A stretch of DNA of 64,000 nucleotides from Treponema peruense (GCF_016117655.1 NZ_CP064936.1:2604001-2668000); one strand, 5' to 3'; shown: positions 31,862 to 41,589, numbered from the stretch's first letter. A program made the numbers and translations. Notes: generated from the letters alone by a model not told the origin.

Positions 31862-33889
31862 TTATTTTGCAGTGGCGGTTTTGCGTTCGATGCGGTTTCG
31901 TACAAGCTGCCATGCAATAAGAACTGCAATAATGGAAAGTCCTATTACATCGCTGTAAGTTTCGGGAACCACGCACATAAGACCGGCGGCGGCAAAAAGA
32001 ATTCTTTCTACAACAGACACCTTTCTGAAAGCATAACCTTCCAAAGCAACACTGAATCCGAACATACCTACAAGGGCAGTAACACAAATTCCTATTACAC
32101 CCGAAACAGTTGTTCCAATCATAAGCATCTGCGGATTGAACACAAATATGTACGGAATAATAAACGCACCTATGGCAAGCTTTGTTGCATTGAATGCCGT
32201 CTTCATTGGCTTTGCTTTGGCTATTGCGGCTCCGGCTATTGCAGCGAGGGCTACGGGCGGCGTAATGTCGGCAATAATTCCAAAGTAAAAGGCAAACATG
32301 TGTGCGGCAAGAGGCTCAAAACCAAGCCCTATAATTGCCCCGGCAGTAATTGTCGAAGTAATAAGATAGTTGGCCGTAGTCGGAGCACCCATTCCCAATA
32401 TAATAGAAGAAATCATTGTAAGGAACAAAGTGATAAATGCAATTCCGTGGGAAATTGAAATAAGTCCAGCGCCAAATTTAAGACCGATTCCCGTAAGAGT
32501 AACAATTCCAATAATAATGCCGGCCATTGCACAGGCGATTGCTACGCTGATTATATTTCTTGCGGCAGAACACATTACTTCAAGAAGGTCGTTGAAACCA
32601 AAAGTAGGTTTGCGTCCGTGTGCAAGATCTACAAAAGACGTAACAAGACCAATAAGAAGACAGCTTACAATTCCCATAATGGCGGCGTAAACTGCAGTTT
32701 TTCCCATACAAAGGAAAGTTACAATTACCACCAGAGGAAGAAGCATATATCCCTTTCTGAGGAACAGCGGAAGAAATTTAGGAAGCTGCTCACGCGGAAG
32801 TCCCTTAAGTCCAAGTTTGTGTGCTTCGAGATGAACCGTAATAAAAATTCCCGTAAAATACAGAATAGCCGGAATAACAGCGGCTTTTACGATTGTGATG
32901 TAAGGAAGACCAAGACTTTCTGCCATAAGAAAAGCCGCAGCGCCCATAATAGGCGGCATAAGCTGACCGCCGGTAGAAGCAGCTGCCTCTACAGCGCCTG
33001 CAAATTCGCTTTTGTAACCGAGCTTTTTCATCATGGGAATAGTAAAACTTCCCGAACCTACAGTGTTTGATACAGAACTGCCCGAAACTGTTCCCAAAAG
33101 GGCGCTTGTAAGAACAGCAACTTTTGCAGGTCCTCCCGAAGCACCTCCTGCAATTGAATTGCATATATCAATAAAGAACTGTCCTATTCCGGTTTTTTCG
33201 AGCAGCGCACCGAACAGTATAAAAAGAAAGATAAATGTAGAACACGCGCCGATTGGTGTTCCCATAATTCCTTCTGTATTATAGAAAAGATGTGTTGCTA
33301 CGCGCTCAAGGCTGTAACCGCGGTGGTTAAGAAAGCCCGGAAGATAGCGGCCGACAAACGCATACAGAATAAAGCACGCGGCAATAATCATAATGGGCAG
33401 GCCTACAATTCTGCGGCAGCTTTCAAAAAGAATCAGAATTCCGGCTACGGCAACAATTACATCCAGGCTCTGGTACATTCCTGCACGGCGCACAATGTTC
33501 TGGAAATTGATTACAATGTACATCCAGCAGGCTGCCCCCAAAAGTCCAAGCACTACATCGTACCAGGGCAGCGTATCTTTTGGGCTTTTTTTTGTAGCCG
33601 GAAAAAGCAGAAATGCCAGCAGCTGAACAAATGCCAAGTGTGTAGCGCGAAGAATCTGCGCTGTTATTGCACCCGACAAAGTGGCATAAAGTTGAAAAAA
33701 ACAAAAACAGACTGAAACTACAACTGTAATATACTGACGCCAGCATTTGTGTTCACGGTAGGCATGCTCGCGGTCAAGATTGCGCATGAGATCTTTCATC
33801 TCATTTTCATTGGAAGTCGGAAGAATATTTTCTATTACTACGTGTTCAGAAGTAGAAGTTTCCGCGTCCCTGTTCAAATCATCCATCAA
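31862..33889 (-). CDS. TRAP transporter fused 4TM/12TM permease
   Basis: This 675-residue membrane protein fuses the small (DctQ-like) and large (DctM-like) TRAP permease subunits, as in TAXI systems. Hallmarks: GRYLPGFLNHRGYSLERVATHLF, FILFGALLEKTGIGQFFIDI, GSGSFTIPMMKKLGY, GGQLMPPIMGAAAFLMAE and GMGAPTTANYLI. It imports an organic acid with Na+ or H+ flow, the ligand held by the TAXI protein encoded upstream. The first 45 residues are charged and cytoplasmic. The gene order TAXI, DUF1850, permease is standard. Confidence 0.92.
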   Translation of the reverse strand: MMDDLNRDAETSTSEHVVIENILPTSNENEMKDLMRNLDREHAYREHKCWRQYITVVVSVCFCFFQLYATLSGAITAQILRATHLAFVQLLAFLLFPATKKSPKDTLPWYDVVLGLLGAACWMYIVINFQNIVRRAGMYQSLDVIVAVAGILILFESCRRIVGLPIMIIAACFILYAFVGRYLPGFLNHRGYSLERVATHLFYNTEGIMGTPIGACSTFIFLFILFGALLEKTGIGQFFIDICNSIAGGASGGPAKVAVLTSALLGTVSGSSVSNTVGSGSFTIPMMKKLGYKSEFAGAVEAAASTGGQLMPPIMGAAAFLMAESLGLPYITIVKAAVIPAILYFTGIFITVHLEAHKLGLKGLPREQLPKFLPLFLRKGYMLLPLVVIVTFLCMGKTAVYAAIMGIVSCLLIGLVTSFVDLAHGRKPTFGFNDLLEVMCSAARNIISVAIACAMAGIIIGIVTLTGIGLKFGAGLISISHGIAFITLFLTMISSIILGMGAPTTANYLITSTITAGAIIGLGFEPLAAHMFAFYFGIIADITPPVALAAIAGAAIAKAKPMKTAFNATKLAIGAFIIPYIFVFNPQMLMIGTTVSGVIGICVTALVGMFGFSVALEGYAFRKVSVVERILFAAAGLMCVVPETYSDVIGLSIIAVLIAWQLVRNRIERKTATAK

Positions 33890-33964
33890 TTCCTCCTGCG
33901 TGTGTAAAAATTTTATTGAGAGTCTCCAAAAAGCCAGTTTACCGGATTTTTACAGATGCCCTAT

Positions 33965-34528
33965 TCAAAGTTTGTGTACCGCATATTCAAGTAAAGGAAC
34001 CTTTTTTACTTTTATAAGAACCGAAGTCTGCGGTGCAAAAAAGTCCTTTAAGAAAAACTCTCTGTTCCCGATAGTAATTGAATGTTCTGCAATAACACCG
34101 ACTGCCATCAAAAGATTTGGAATACGTCGGTTAAGGCCACTTATCTTATATTCATCTTCGTTCAATGAAAAAACTGCACCGCTTGTTTCAGAAGCCTCCG
34201 GGATTCCGGCTCCGTAAGAAACAAAAGAAGTTGCATCTACTACAAGTTCATTGTCACTTGTGCAGGAATAATAATCATGTACGCGTCCTTTGTTTACAGA
34301 ATGTGTGTAGGAAATGCAAAACCCGCTGAGCGCCTGTTTTGAATAAAATCTGGAACCTGCGGATTTTGCATTGCTTATCGAAACAGTTTTTACAGCCGGA
34401 ATAAATGCGGTGGCTGCAAACAAAACTGCAAGTACTGCGGCGGAAACCAGACACAATACATGACGGCTTCCGCGACGGCTCTTATTGAGCAAGACCAAGT
34501 TCCTTAAAGTACTTGAGTGCGCCTGCAT
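33965..34528 (-). CDS. DUF1850 protein of a TRAP-TAXI operon
   Basis: This up-to-187-residue protein has one N-terminal membrane helix (about 22-45) and a DUF1850 domain with FCISYTHSVNKGRVHDYY as core motif. DUF1850 genes are regularly found between the TAXI binding protein and the fused permease, as here, so an accessory role in the transporter is likely. The formal ATG overlaps the TAXI gene by 47 bases; a TTG start at 34498 or 34492, close to the TAXI stop, may be the real one. Confidence 0.75.
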   Translation of the reverse strand: MQAHSSTLRNLVLLNKSRRGSRHVLCLVSAAVLAVLFAATAFIPAVKTVSISNAKSAGSRFYSKQALSGFCISYTHSVNKGRVHDYYSCTSDNELVVDATSFVSYGAGIPEASETSGAVFSLNEDEYKISGLNRRIPNLLMAVGVIAEHSITIGNREFFLKDFFAPQTSVLIKVKKVPLLEYAVHKL

Positions 34529-35435
34529 GGAACGGAACAGAAATTCCAGTTACAGCTGCGGCGGCTGAAACTTCTTTTCCCTTTGCGTGAGCCTGTGAAA
34601 GTTCGTCAAGGTTTTCGAACAATGCTTTTGTCATTGCATAAACTGTTGCTTCGTCAAGATTTGCATTTACAGCGATTGTTGCTTTTATTGCAAGAGCTGC
34701 TACATCTTCTTCTGAACCTTTGTATGTTCCACCGGGAATTATTGTCTTTGTATAGAAGGAATATTTTTTGCAGATTTTTTCTGCGGCTTCACCATCTACT
34801 GGAATAAGTACGAGTCCGTTTGTGAATGCAAGTTCCTGAAGAGCAGAATTTGGTACGCCGGCTGTAATAAAACATGCATCAAGTGTATTGTTCTGAAGTC
34901 CTTCTGCAGATTCTTTGAAAGAAAGATTGTTTTTTACAATGTCGTCAAATGTAAGTCCGTATCCTTCGAGAATCTGTTTTGCATTGAATTCAACTCCGCT
35001 GCCGGCGTCTCCTATTGAAACGCGCTTTCCCTTAAGGTCGGCGATGGTTTTTATTCCGCTTTTCTTTGAAGCCGCAATCTGTACAACTTCGGGATAAAGG
35101 GTTCCGATTGTGAGAATGTTGGGAAGTTTCTGTCCTTCGAACATGTCTGTTCCGTTGTAGGCATAATCCATAACATCATTCTGAACGATTGCATATTCTG
35201 CGTCTCCTTTGCTTATGAGACGAAGATTTTCTGCAGAAGCACCTGTTGCCTGTGCTGTTACGTTCATATTTTCTATTTTTGTGTTCCATATATTTGCTAC
35301 AGCTCCACCAAACGGATAATATGTTCCGCTTGTTCCGCCGGTTGCGATGATGTAATTTTTCTTTGCCGGTGCGCAACCTGTAAGAACGGCTGCTGCTGCA
35401 ATTAACGAAAGTACTGCTGTGAGACTCTTTTTCAT
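34482..35435 (-). CDS. TAXI-family TRAP solute-binding lipoprotein
   Basis: This 317-residue extracytoplasmic receptor has a lipoprotein signal (VLTGC, Cys21) and TAXI features: IATGGTSGTYYPFGGAVANIW, AQATGASAENLRLI, AEYAIVQNDV and RVSIGDAGSGVEFNAKQIL. It delivers ligand (glutamate/alpha-ketoglutarate or other carboxylates in studied cases) to the fused permease. It is the first gene of the operon, with a GAGGT-type ribosome binding site. The ligand here is not known. Confidence 0.9.
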   Translation of the reverse strand: MKKSLTAVLSLIAAAAVLTGCAPAKKNYIIATGGTSGTYYPFGGAVANIWNTKIENMNVTAQATGASAENLRLISKGDAEYAIVQNDVMDYAYNGTDMFEGQKLPNILTIGTLYPEVVQIAASKKSGIKTIADLKGKRVSIGDAGSGVEFNAKQILEGYGLTFDDIVKNNLSFKESAEGLQNNTLDACFITAGVPNSALQELAFTNGLVLIPVDGEAAEKICKKYSFYTKTIIPGGTYKGSEEDVAALAIKATIAVNANLDEATVYAMTKALFENLDELSQAHAKGKEVSAAAAVTGISVPFHAGALKYFKELGLAQ

Positions 35436-35504
35436 AATATACCTCTATTCTTTTAAAAGATAGTTAATTCTACTATATACTGCGCAATAAGTTCAAGAAT
35501 GGTA

Positions 35505-35540
35505 TTAAGAACATATAACCTAGAGTTTATATGTTCTTAA
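35505..35540. terminator. Long inverted repeat between TAXI and patatin genes
   Basis: TTAAGAACATATAA (35505-35518) and its complement TTATATGTTCTTAA (35527-35540) form a perfect 14-bp stem with an 8-base loop. It lies just after the patatin gene stop (minus strand). AT-rich and with weak T-tracts, it may be a weak terminator or an operator of the TAXI operon promoter. Confidence 0.5.
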
Positions 35541-35542
35541 AC

Positions 35543-37798
35543 CTACATAAACCCGACCATGAGACACCATTTGCCCTGCGTGTTCATGCTGCCGCCAACG
35601 ATTAGATTTGCGCTGCCGGTTTTTAGTGCAAGATACGCACCTATTCCGAAGCATGACTGGGAATTTTTCCAGCCGCGGTCTTCTTTGTAGAAAACATCTG
35701 ACGGCGGCTCTGTTTCTGTAAACGGATTGTATGCATCGCAGATTCCAGCTCTTGCATGAAGAAGTCCCACTACGGGAAAACCGCCTGCAGAAAACAGTTC
35801 CTGTTCAAAAGCAATTCCTGTCATAAAAAATTCGCGGCGGAAAGTTCCGTAAGAATAACCGCACATTCCGTTTATTCCGCCGAATTCAGCATAACCGCAG
35901 TTAAGTTCGTACGGAAAATTTATCCAGCCGGCCATTGCATCATAACCGAACGAAAGTTTGTCTTTGATTAAAGGAATTCTGTGCGAAAGGGATGCCTGCA
36001 CTGCAAAAATCGGTGTTCCGCTCTGGTATTCCCCGGCTTTGAGGATTCCTTCTGCGCGAAAACCGCTGAATCCTGTTATGTCATAGTCCAGCGTATTGTA
36101 AACTGCATCGGCATAAAAATTCAGCATGTTGAAAATTCTGTAACCTGTACGGAGTCTGTCCATTTCATAAGCAATGCCTGTTCGCAAACTGATCATATCA
36201 AGATAACTGAATTTGATTCCGCAAGAAACATTTATTCCCCTGTCGTCATCTGTCGTTCTGTCGCGGTTGAGTCTATTTGTCTTTGGTCCAAGGCTTCCTA
36301 TTTTTGCTCCGGTCTGAAGATCGAGCTTTAGTTTCATTTTTCCGACATCTTTAAGTTTTGGAGTGGCAGAATAATTTATGCCTATTGCTTCACCGACTGT
36401 CATTTCTGCACGCATTTCGAACGGCCTTACAAGAGAAACCCCAAAGTCAAAAACCGGATTCACAAGAAATTCCGCAGAACCATCGCGTTTTGCAATACAC
36501 ATGCTTGAAGATCCGCCTGCATAAATTTTACTCAGGTCGCGTCCGTAATGATTTGCATAAATGTTCATGTCGCAGCTGCCGTCTTTGTTTGCAACAAGTT
36601 CGTAATAAAGCGAAGAAAAATGATAAAGCTCACGAAAATCGTTCAGCCGTGAGTCAAGAATTTTTCTTTTGGCATCATCAAGCATCTGTCCTTCCAAATC
36701 ACGAAATTCCTGTGCAGAAGGAACAGGTCCAGGTTCAAATACAGAAATGTCACGCACGCTTACTTTTCTTATAACAGGATAAGGCAGATTATCGTAAGCG
36801 CTTCTTCTGTCGGGATTAGGGTATGAAAGCTGAACTCCGGCCTCTTTTATTTTTGCAGCAATTTCTTTTATTGCACCGCGGTTTTGTTCAACACATTTTT
36901 CTCCTGCCTGAATAATTTTTTTTGCACGGTAAAATTCCAGCATGCTGAATTCATTTAATTCAGGCTTTAGTACAATGTCTGCAAATTTATACTGGTCTAT
37001 TGAATTGGAAGAAATTACAAGATTGAATATCTGAACAACGACAGAAGACAAATCTCTTAATGAAGCCGGATCATTATGCACCGAACCCATTACATCCATC
37101 GCGATAATTACATCGGCACCCATTTCTTTTGCCAGCTTAATTGGAATGTTGTCTACAAGACCGCCGTCCATTGCGTATGTTCCGTCACTGTTGCGGGCCG
37201 GCGTAAATATTGCAGGAAGAGAAATGCTTGCCCTTACTGCAGAAAGTATTGAGCCGCTGCTGTAGACTATGGGCTGCCCTGTAGCAACATTTGTTGCGAC
37301 TGCCCTGAAAGATTTGTCCAGTTTGTCAAAGTCGTCTACGGCCATTACTTTTGAAAGATAGCCGGCCAGTTCAAGAAGAATATTCTGGTCTCCTATAAGC
37401 CCCGGAGCACTGCCGATTCCGCTGCGGTTAAAGGCTATGTCAAAATATGAGTCGCGGCGGTTTTTGAACGGCTGGGGCGAAAGTTTCAAAAGAGTTGCCG
37501 GCCTTTCGTTGAGGATTTCTATAAAATCAATTTCTGTCATTATAGTGCGGATCTGTTTTGGACTGTAGCCGGCGCAATAAAGCGAACCTATCAAAGCGCC
37601 CATGCTTGTTCCCAAAACGATGTCGGGCTTTATGCCTTCTTCTTCGAGAGCTTCAAGCAGCGGAATTTCTGCCAGCCCTTTTGCACCACCGCCACTTAAT
37701 ACCAGCGCTACTTTTGGTGCGCCGTAAGCAGACCATGCACTTGTGTTAAATAATAAAACTGCAGCCAGTAAAAGTGATTTTATTCTTGCATTTTCCAT
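35543..37798 (-). CDS. Patatin-like phospholipase with C-terminal beta-barrel (type Vd-like)
   Basis: This 751-residue protein has a signal peptide (1-26), a patatin domain (27-320) with oxyanion GGGAKG (37-41), nucleophile S65 in GTSMG and dyad D211 in AMDGG, a POTRA-like linker (about 340-430: YPVIRKVSVRDISVF) and a C-terminal Omp85/BamA-like barrel ending in GKWCLMVGFM. This is the layout of PlpD/FplA-type autotransporters (type Vd secretion), which expose a phospholipase on the cell surface. Both catalytic residues are intact. It is monocistronic, downstream of the inverted repeat. Confidence 0.88.
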   Translation of the reverse strand: MENARIKSLLLAAVLLFNTSAWSAYGAPKVALVLSGGGAKGLAEIPLLEALEEEGIKPDIVLGTSMGALIGSLYCAGYSPKQIRTIMTEIDFIEILNERPATLLKLSPQPFKNRRDSYFDIAFNRSGIGSAPGLIGDQNILLELAGYLSKVMAVDDFDKLDKSFRAVATNVATGQPIVYSSGSILSAVRASISLPAIFTPARNSDGTYAMDGGLVDNIPIKLAKEMGADVIIAMDVMGSVHNDPASLRDLSSVVVQIFNLVISSNSIDQYKFADIVLKPELNEFSMLEFYRAKKIIQAGEKCVEQNRGAIKEIAAKIKEAGVQLSYPNPDRRSAYDNLPYPVIRKVSVRDISVFEPGPVPSAQEFRDLEGQMLDDAKRKILDSRLNDFRELYHFSSLYYELVANKDGSCDMNIYANHYGRDLSKIYAGGSSSMCIAKRDGSAEFLVNPVFDFGVSLVRPFEMRAEMTVGEAIGINYSATPKLKDVGKMKLKLDLQTGAKIGSLGPKTNRLNRDRTTDDDRGINVSCGIKFSYLDMISLRTGIAYEMDRLRTGYRIFNMLNFYADAVYNTLDYDITGFSGFRAEGILKAGEYQSGTPIFAVQASLSHRIPLIKDKLSFGYDAMAGWINFPYELNCGYAEFGGINGMCGYSYGTFRREFFMTGIAFEQELFSAGGFPVVGLLHARAGICDAYNPFTETEPPSDVFYKEDRGWKNSQSCFGIGAYLALKTGSANLIVGGSMNTQGKWCLMVGFM

Positions 37799-38075
37799 TC
37801 CTTAATTATAACGGTATTGGACAGGTTGTTCTATATTTTGCGCTTGTGAGGGAAAAATACCGGCATCATGGAAAAAAAATCTCCCTGGTTTTGTTTAATA
37901 ATTTAGTTCCCCCAATTTTTTTCCCTCCCCCATCATCTGCAAAATTAACCCAACATTAATACTTTTTTTATATTTTTTTATGAATTTACTATTACATCAA
38001 TTTAAAAAAAGGATATATAATTATATTTTGTAGGCAATCATTAGAACTATACAAGGATTGCCTTGCGAGGTTTTT
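37799..38075. promoter_or_regulatory. Divergent control region for patatin and GH13 genes
   Basis: This 277-base AT-rich gap holds the promoters of both genes. GGCAATC (38033-38039) and GATTGCC (38056-38062) can pair as a hairpin just before the GCGAGG ribosome binding site of the amylase gene, so it may influence its translation. T-rich runs occur at 37965-37980. Nothing coding is seen. Confidence 0.4.
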
Positions 38076-39866
38076 ATGAATTACGGCGCTGTTGAACACC
38101 ATGCTTATGATACTTACTGCTACCCTGTTAACAAAGATGAACTTAAAATCAACATAAAAACAGGAAAAGACATTACCCAGGTTTTTTTAATTTACGGAGA
38201 CCCTTTTTGCACAGAAAAAGTTGACGGCAAATGGAAGTGGAGCAGTACACGTCTTGAACTGACAGAACGTGCAGAAATGCAGAGTCATTACTGGTGGCAA
38301 ACGACAGTTGTTCCGCCGTTTAAAAGATGCAAATATTTTTTTGAACTCCGATGCGGTGACGAAACAAAACTTTATTTTGAAGACGGCTTCTTTACTCCCG
38401 AAGAAGTTGAACAGAATGCAGACAGCCATGTTCTGTTTATTTTTCCGTGGATGAATCCTGTTGACATATGCACTCACCCGAAGTGGGCCGAACAGACTGT
38501 CTGGTACCAGATTTTTCCTGCAAGATTCTGTCACGGAGAAAACCCGGCTTATACAAAAGAAATTCTTCCGTGGGCGGGACCTGACAAAGCTGTAGACAAC
38601 AGTGAACAGTACGGAGGAAACATTCAGGGTATTATTGACAGGCTCGACTATCTTGAACAACTCGGAATAAACGGCCTTTACCTTAATCCAATAAATCTTG
38701 CAACTTCACAGCATAAGTATGACACGACCGACTATCTTGAAATTGATCCTGAATTCGGTACGAAGGAAAAACTTTGTGAACTTGTAAAAAAGGCACACTC
38801 ACGCGGAATGCGTGTTATGCTGGACGGCGTATTCAACCATTCGGGATGGTTTTTCTTTGCATGGCAGGACGTTATAAAAAACCGCGAAAATTCAAAATAC
38901 GCTGACTGGTATATGGTAAATGATTTTTCGTTCAAGGACAGACCGTGTGACAATTCCGCAAAGGGAAAATATTTTGCATTTGCCTTTGCCGACCCTATGC
39001 CAAAGCTCAATACAAATAATCCGCAAGTTCGCGATTATATCTGCAAAGTCTGCGAAACCTGGGTTAAAGAATACGACATTGATGCAATAAGACTTGATGT
39101 TGCAAATGAGATTTCGCATGTTCTGTGCAATGAGCTTCGTACAAGAATGCATGCACTTAAGGATGATTTTTTTATTGTCGGCGAAATATGGAATCATGCA
39201 ATGCCGTGGCTGAGGGGCGACCAGTTTGACAGTGTAATAAACTACCCGCTCAGAACAGCAATTATGGATTTTGCACTCATTCCCGGAACGACAACCCGTG
39301 TTCTTGAACAGCAGATTAACCACTGCCTTCACATGTACTACAGCCAGACAGAGCGTGTTCTTTTGAACCAGCTGGACAGCCACGATACGGTTCGTCTTGT
39401 TACAAAAACCGGCGACAAAGATCTGACTATGCTTCAGTTTGCGCTTTTGTTCATGTTCCCGGGTTCTACCTGCATTTATTACGGAACAGAAGTTCTTCTT
39501 GAAGGAGAACACGATCCTGACTGCAGAAGGTGTATGCCCTGGGACGGAATTGAGGCGGGCACTTACAAAGAAGAACTTTCGTTTATGAAGGGCCTTATTT
39601 CTTTAAGAAGAAAGCACCCCGCCATTACAGCAAACAAAACTGAATTTGTGTACAAAGATGAAGACAGCGCAAATGCCGGAGAGTCACGCGTTGTAAGAAT
39701 TATAAAAACTGATGAAACAACAGGTGAACGCGTAGCCGGAATCTTTAACTTTGGAAACAAAGCGTGCGCGGCTTCACTTTCACAAAAAGACACGGTTCTG
39801 AGCAAACGGTACTTTAACGGCGCAAGTGTCGAAGCAAAGGGCTTTGTTATTTACACGATGGAGTAA
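38076..39866 (+). CDS. GH13 alpha-glucan hydrolase (neopullulanase/cyclomaltodextrinase-like)
   Basis: This 596-residue enzyme has an N-terminal immunoglobulin-like starch-binding domain (CBM34 type, about 1-125) and a GH13 barrel with catalytic D341 (IRLDVANE), E370 (VGEIWN) and D437 (LDSHDT). DGVFNHSG marks conserved region I. The CBM34 plus barrel layout is that of cyclomaltodextrinases/neopullulanases that hydrolyse short alpha-glucans in the cytoplasm; no signal peptide is present. The start at 38076 has GCGAGG upstream. It probably works with the GH31 enzyme 9 kb away. Confidence 0.92.
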   Translation: MNYGAVEHHAYDTYCYPVNKDELKINIKTGKDITQVFLIYGDPFCTEKVDGKWKWSSTRLELTERAEMQSHYWWQTTVVPPFKRCKYFFELRCGDETKLYFEDGFFTPEEVEQNADSHVLFIFPWMNPVDICTHPKWAEQTVWYQIFPARFCHGENPAYTKEILPWAGPDKAVDNSEQYGGNIQGIIDRLDYLEQLGINGLYLNPINLATSQHKYDTTDYLEIDPEFGTKEKLCELVKKAHSRGMRVMLDGVFNHSGWFFFAWQDVIKNRENSKYADWYMVNDFSFKDRPCDNSAKGKYFAFAFADPMPKLNTNNPQVRDYICKVCETWVKEYDIDAIRLDVANEISHVLCNELRTRMHALKDDFFIVGEIWNHAMPWLRGDQFDSVINYPLRTAIMDFALIPGTTTRVLEQQINHCLHMYYSQTERVLLNQLDSHDTVRLVTKTGDKDLTMLQFALLFMFPGSTCIYYGTEVLLEGEHDPDCRRCMPWDGIEAGTYKEELSFMKGLISLRRKHPAITANKTEFVYKDEDSANAGESRVVRIIKTDETTGERVAGIFNFGNKACAASLSQKDTVLSKRYFNGASVEAKGFVIYTME

Positions 39867-39868
39867 GC

Positions 39869-39910
39869 AGTATAAGAGCGGGCTTTTTTCGGGAAGCTCG
39901 TTCTTATACT
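39869..39910 (+). terminator. Hairpin after the GH13 gene
   Basis: AGTATAAGAGCGGGCTT and AAGCTCGTTCTTATACT pair with two mismatches around TTTTCGGG, three bases after the stop. Few T residues follow, so it may act with factors or as an mRNA 3' stabiliser. Confidence 0.55.
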
Positions 39911-40035
39911 AACGAAGCAGAAGAATACCGGTCATAATATTATTCATTGAGTTCAGAATAAATATCATTACGCGTTTTTTTGGCGTTTTGTAATATTGAC
40001 ATTATTTGTTTGTTCAGTCTTACGGTTTTTACTGA

Positions 40036-41128
40036 ATCTACAACAGTAGAAATTTTATTTGGGTTCTAAACTCTGAATAACAGAGATAACAGGTTCGCAT
40101 CTACAACAGTAGAAATTTCATTTGGGTTCTAAACGCTGGTCATGGAATGGGTGTTTCTCGATCTACAACAGTAGAAATTTTATTTGGGTTCTAAACCAAT
40201 TCACCTCTGCCACTGAAATCAACAATCTACAACAGTAGAAATTTTATTTGGGTTCTAAACTTATTTTGTACTCTTCTGCACCTTCATCTACAACAGTAGA
40301 AATTTTATTTGGGTTCTAAACGTTTTTCCATCATTACCAAAACTCCAGATCTACAACAGTAGAAATTTTATTTGGGTTCTAAACCCCCAACGAACACAAA
40401 AAGTTAACAATCTACAACAGTAGAAATTTTATTTGGGTTCTAAACTGCTAATACACCCGAACATTGTTTCATTATCTACAACAGTAGAAATTTTATTTGG
40501 GTTCTAAACTTAGACATGACTGAACAATCGCAGTAATCTACAACAGTAGAAATTTTATTTGGGTTCTAAACGATTTAACGACCTTCTTTATATCCAATCT
40601 ACAACAGTAGAAATTTTATTTGGGTTCTAAACTCAACTGCACCACCTACCGCTCCAAATCTACAACAGTAGAAATTTTATTTGGGTTCTAAACGCGCTGC
40701 GTGTTGCTTTCGCTTCAAGATCTACAACAGTAGAAATTTTATTTGGGTTCTAAACCAAAATCTGTGTCTTTAGTAGCATACTATCTACAACAGTAGAAAT
40801 TTTATTTGGGTTCTAAACGATCAGAGCTATTTTGGCCGTTTACTGATCTACAACAGTAGAAATTTTATTTGGGTTCTAAACTCTGCATATTCAGATAAGA
40901 ACAATTATCTACAACAGTAGAAATTTTATTTGGGTTCTAAACAGCATATACAGAGGCGTCAATACTTGATCTACAACAGTAGAAATTTTATTTGGGTTCT
41001 AAACCAAGCGCAGAATCTGAACTGCTTGCAATCTACAACAGTAGAAATTTTATTTGGGTTCTAAACCATCGAGATTTCAATAACGGATCACGATCTACAA
41101 CAGTAGAAATTTTATTTGGGTTCTAAAC
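40036..41128 (-). CRISPR. Type V-A CRISPR array, 18 repeats and 17 spacers
   Basis: Eighteen 36-bp repeats (plus strand starts ATCTACAACAGTAGAAATTT, ends GGGTTCTAAAC) alternate with 17 spacers of 25-28 bp. On the minus strand the repeat ends in the Cas12a handle AATTTCTACTGTTGTAGAT, so the array is transcribed leftward, with cas genes and leader on the right. Only one repeat differs: the copy at 40099-40134 has C for T at 40119, second from the trailer end, as expected for older repeats. Handle sequence is unaffected. Spacers share no evident similarity with this window. Repeats are otherwise identical, suggesting an active array. Confidence 0.98.
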
Positions 41129-41243
41129 TCTAGTCTTTGTACAACAGTACTGTTTAGAACGGTTTTTCGCATATATTACCGAGAAAAACAACAAATTTAT
41201 TACTGATTCCGGTAAAAACTCCAGTAAGACCTGGGGTCTGCAA
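41129..41243 (-). promoter_or_regulatory. CRISPR leader with a handle-like hairpin
   Basis: The 115 bases between cas2 and the first repeat are AT-rich and are the likely leader. On the minus strand they contain GTACTGTTGTAC (41139-41150): a 4-bp stem with the same TGTT loop as the crRNA handle (CTACTGTTGTAG). GTTCTAAAC (minus strand, 41152-41160) is complementary to the first bases of the adjoining repeat (GTTTAGAAC), allowing a 9-bp leader-repeat stem around it. It may be a degenerate repeat or a regulatory RNA element. Confidence 0.6.
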
Positions 41244-41522
41244 TTATGATGAAACCAAGATGAAATCTTCGGAATTATTTTTTGCATATCCATACGAAAT
41301 TTTCTCACATGTTTCACTCAACTTAAATATAACAATACTATCCTCTTCTGTAAAGGTCTTTTCATATACATTTGCAATTTCATTCATAATGATTTTTAAA
41401 ATATGTTCTGAATTATGAATTTCAAATACTGAATACTGTAATCTAAATCCAAACTTTTGCAAAAACTTTGAAAACCGTGTACGGACTTTATCATCTGCAA
41501 TATCATAACTGACAATCAACAT
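41244..41522 (-). CDS. cas2: CRISPR integrase subunit Cas2
   Basis: This 92-residue protein has the Cas2 ferredoxin fold: start MLIVSYDIADDKVRTRFSK with the conserved Asp at the end of strand 1, then FGFRLQYSVFEI. Cas2 dimers bridge two Cas1 dimers in spacer acquisition. It lies 67 bases after cas1 and is the last cas gene before the leader. The C-terminus (DFILVSS) is normal in length. Confidence 0.95.
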   Translation of the reverse strand: MLIVSYDIADDKVRTRFSKFLQKFGFRLQYSVFEIHNSEHILKIIMNEIANVYEKTFTEEDSIVIFKLSETCEKISYGYAKNNSEDFILVSS

Positions 41523-41589
41523 TTTCTTCTCCTTTTTTCGCCATGGATGGGCGGTCTAATCGCAGTTTTTCAGAGAAAACCTGCATAAG

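Noticed and set aside
38892-39512. 206-codon minus-strand frame inside the GH13 gene
   Set aside because: Antisense shadow of the amylase; Cys/Lys-rich composition and no family motif.
40036-41128. Self-targeting spacers within this window
   Set aside because: By eye none of the 17 spacers matches other sequence in the window; a real search would be needed genome-wide.
41129-41243. tracrRNA or scoutRNA-like gene
   Set aside because: Cas12a processes crRNA alone; the leader hairpin lacks an anti-repeat long enough for a tracrRNA (only 9 bp pairing).
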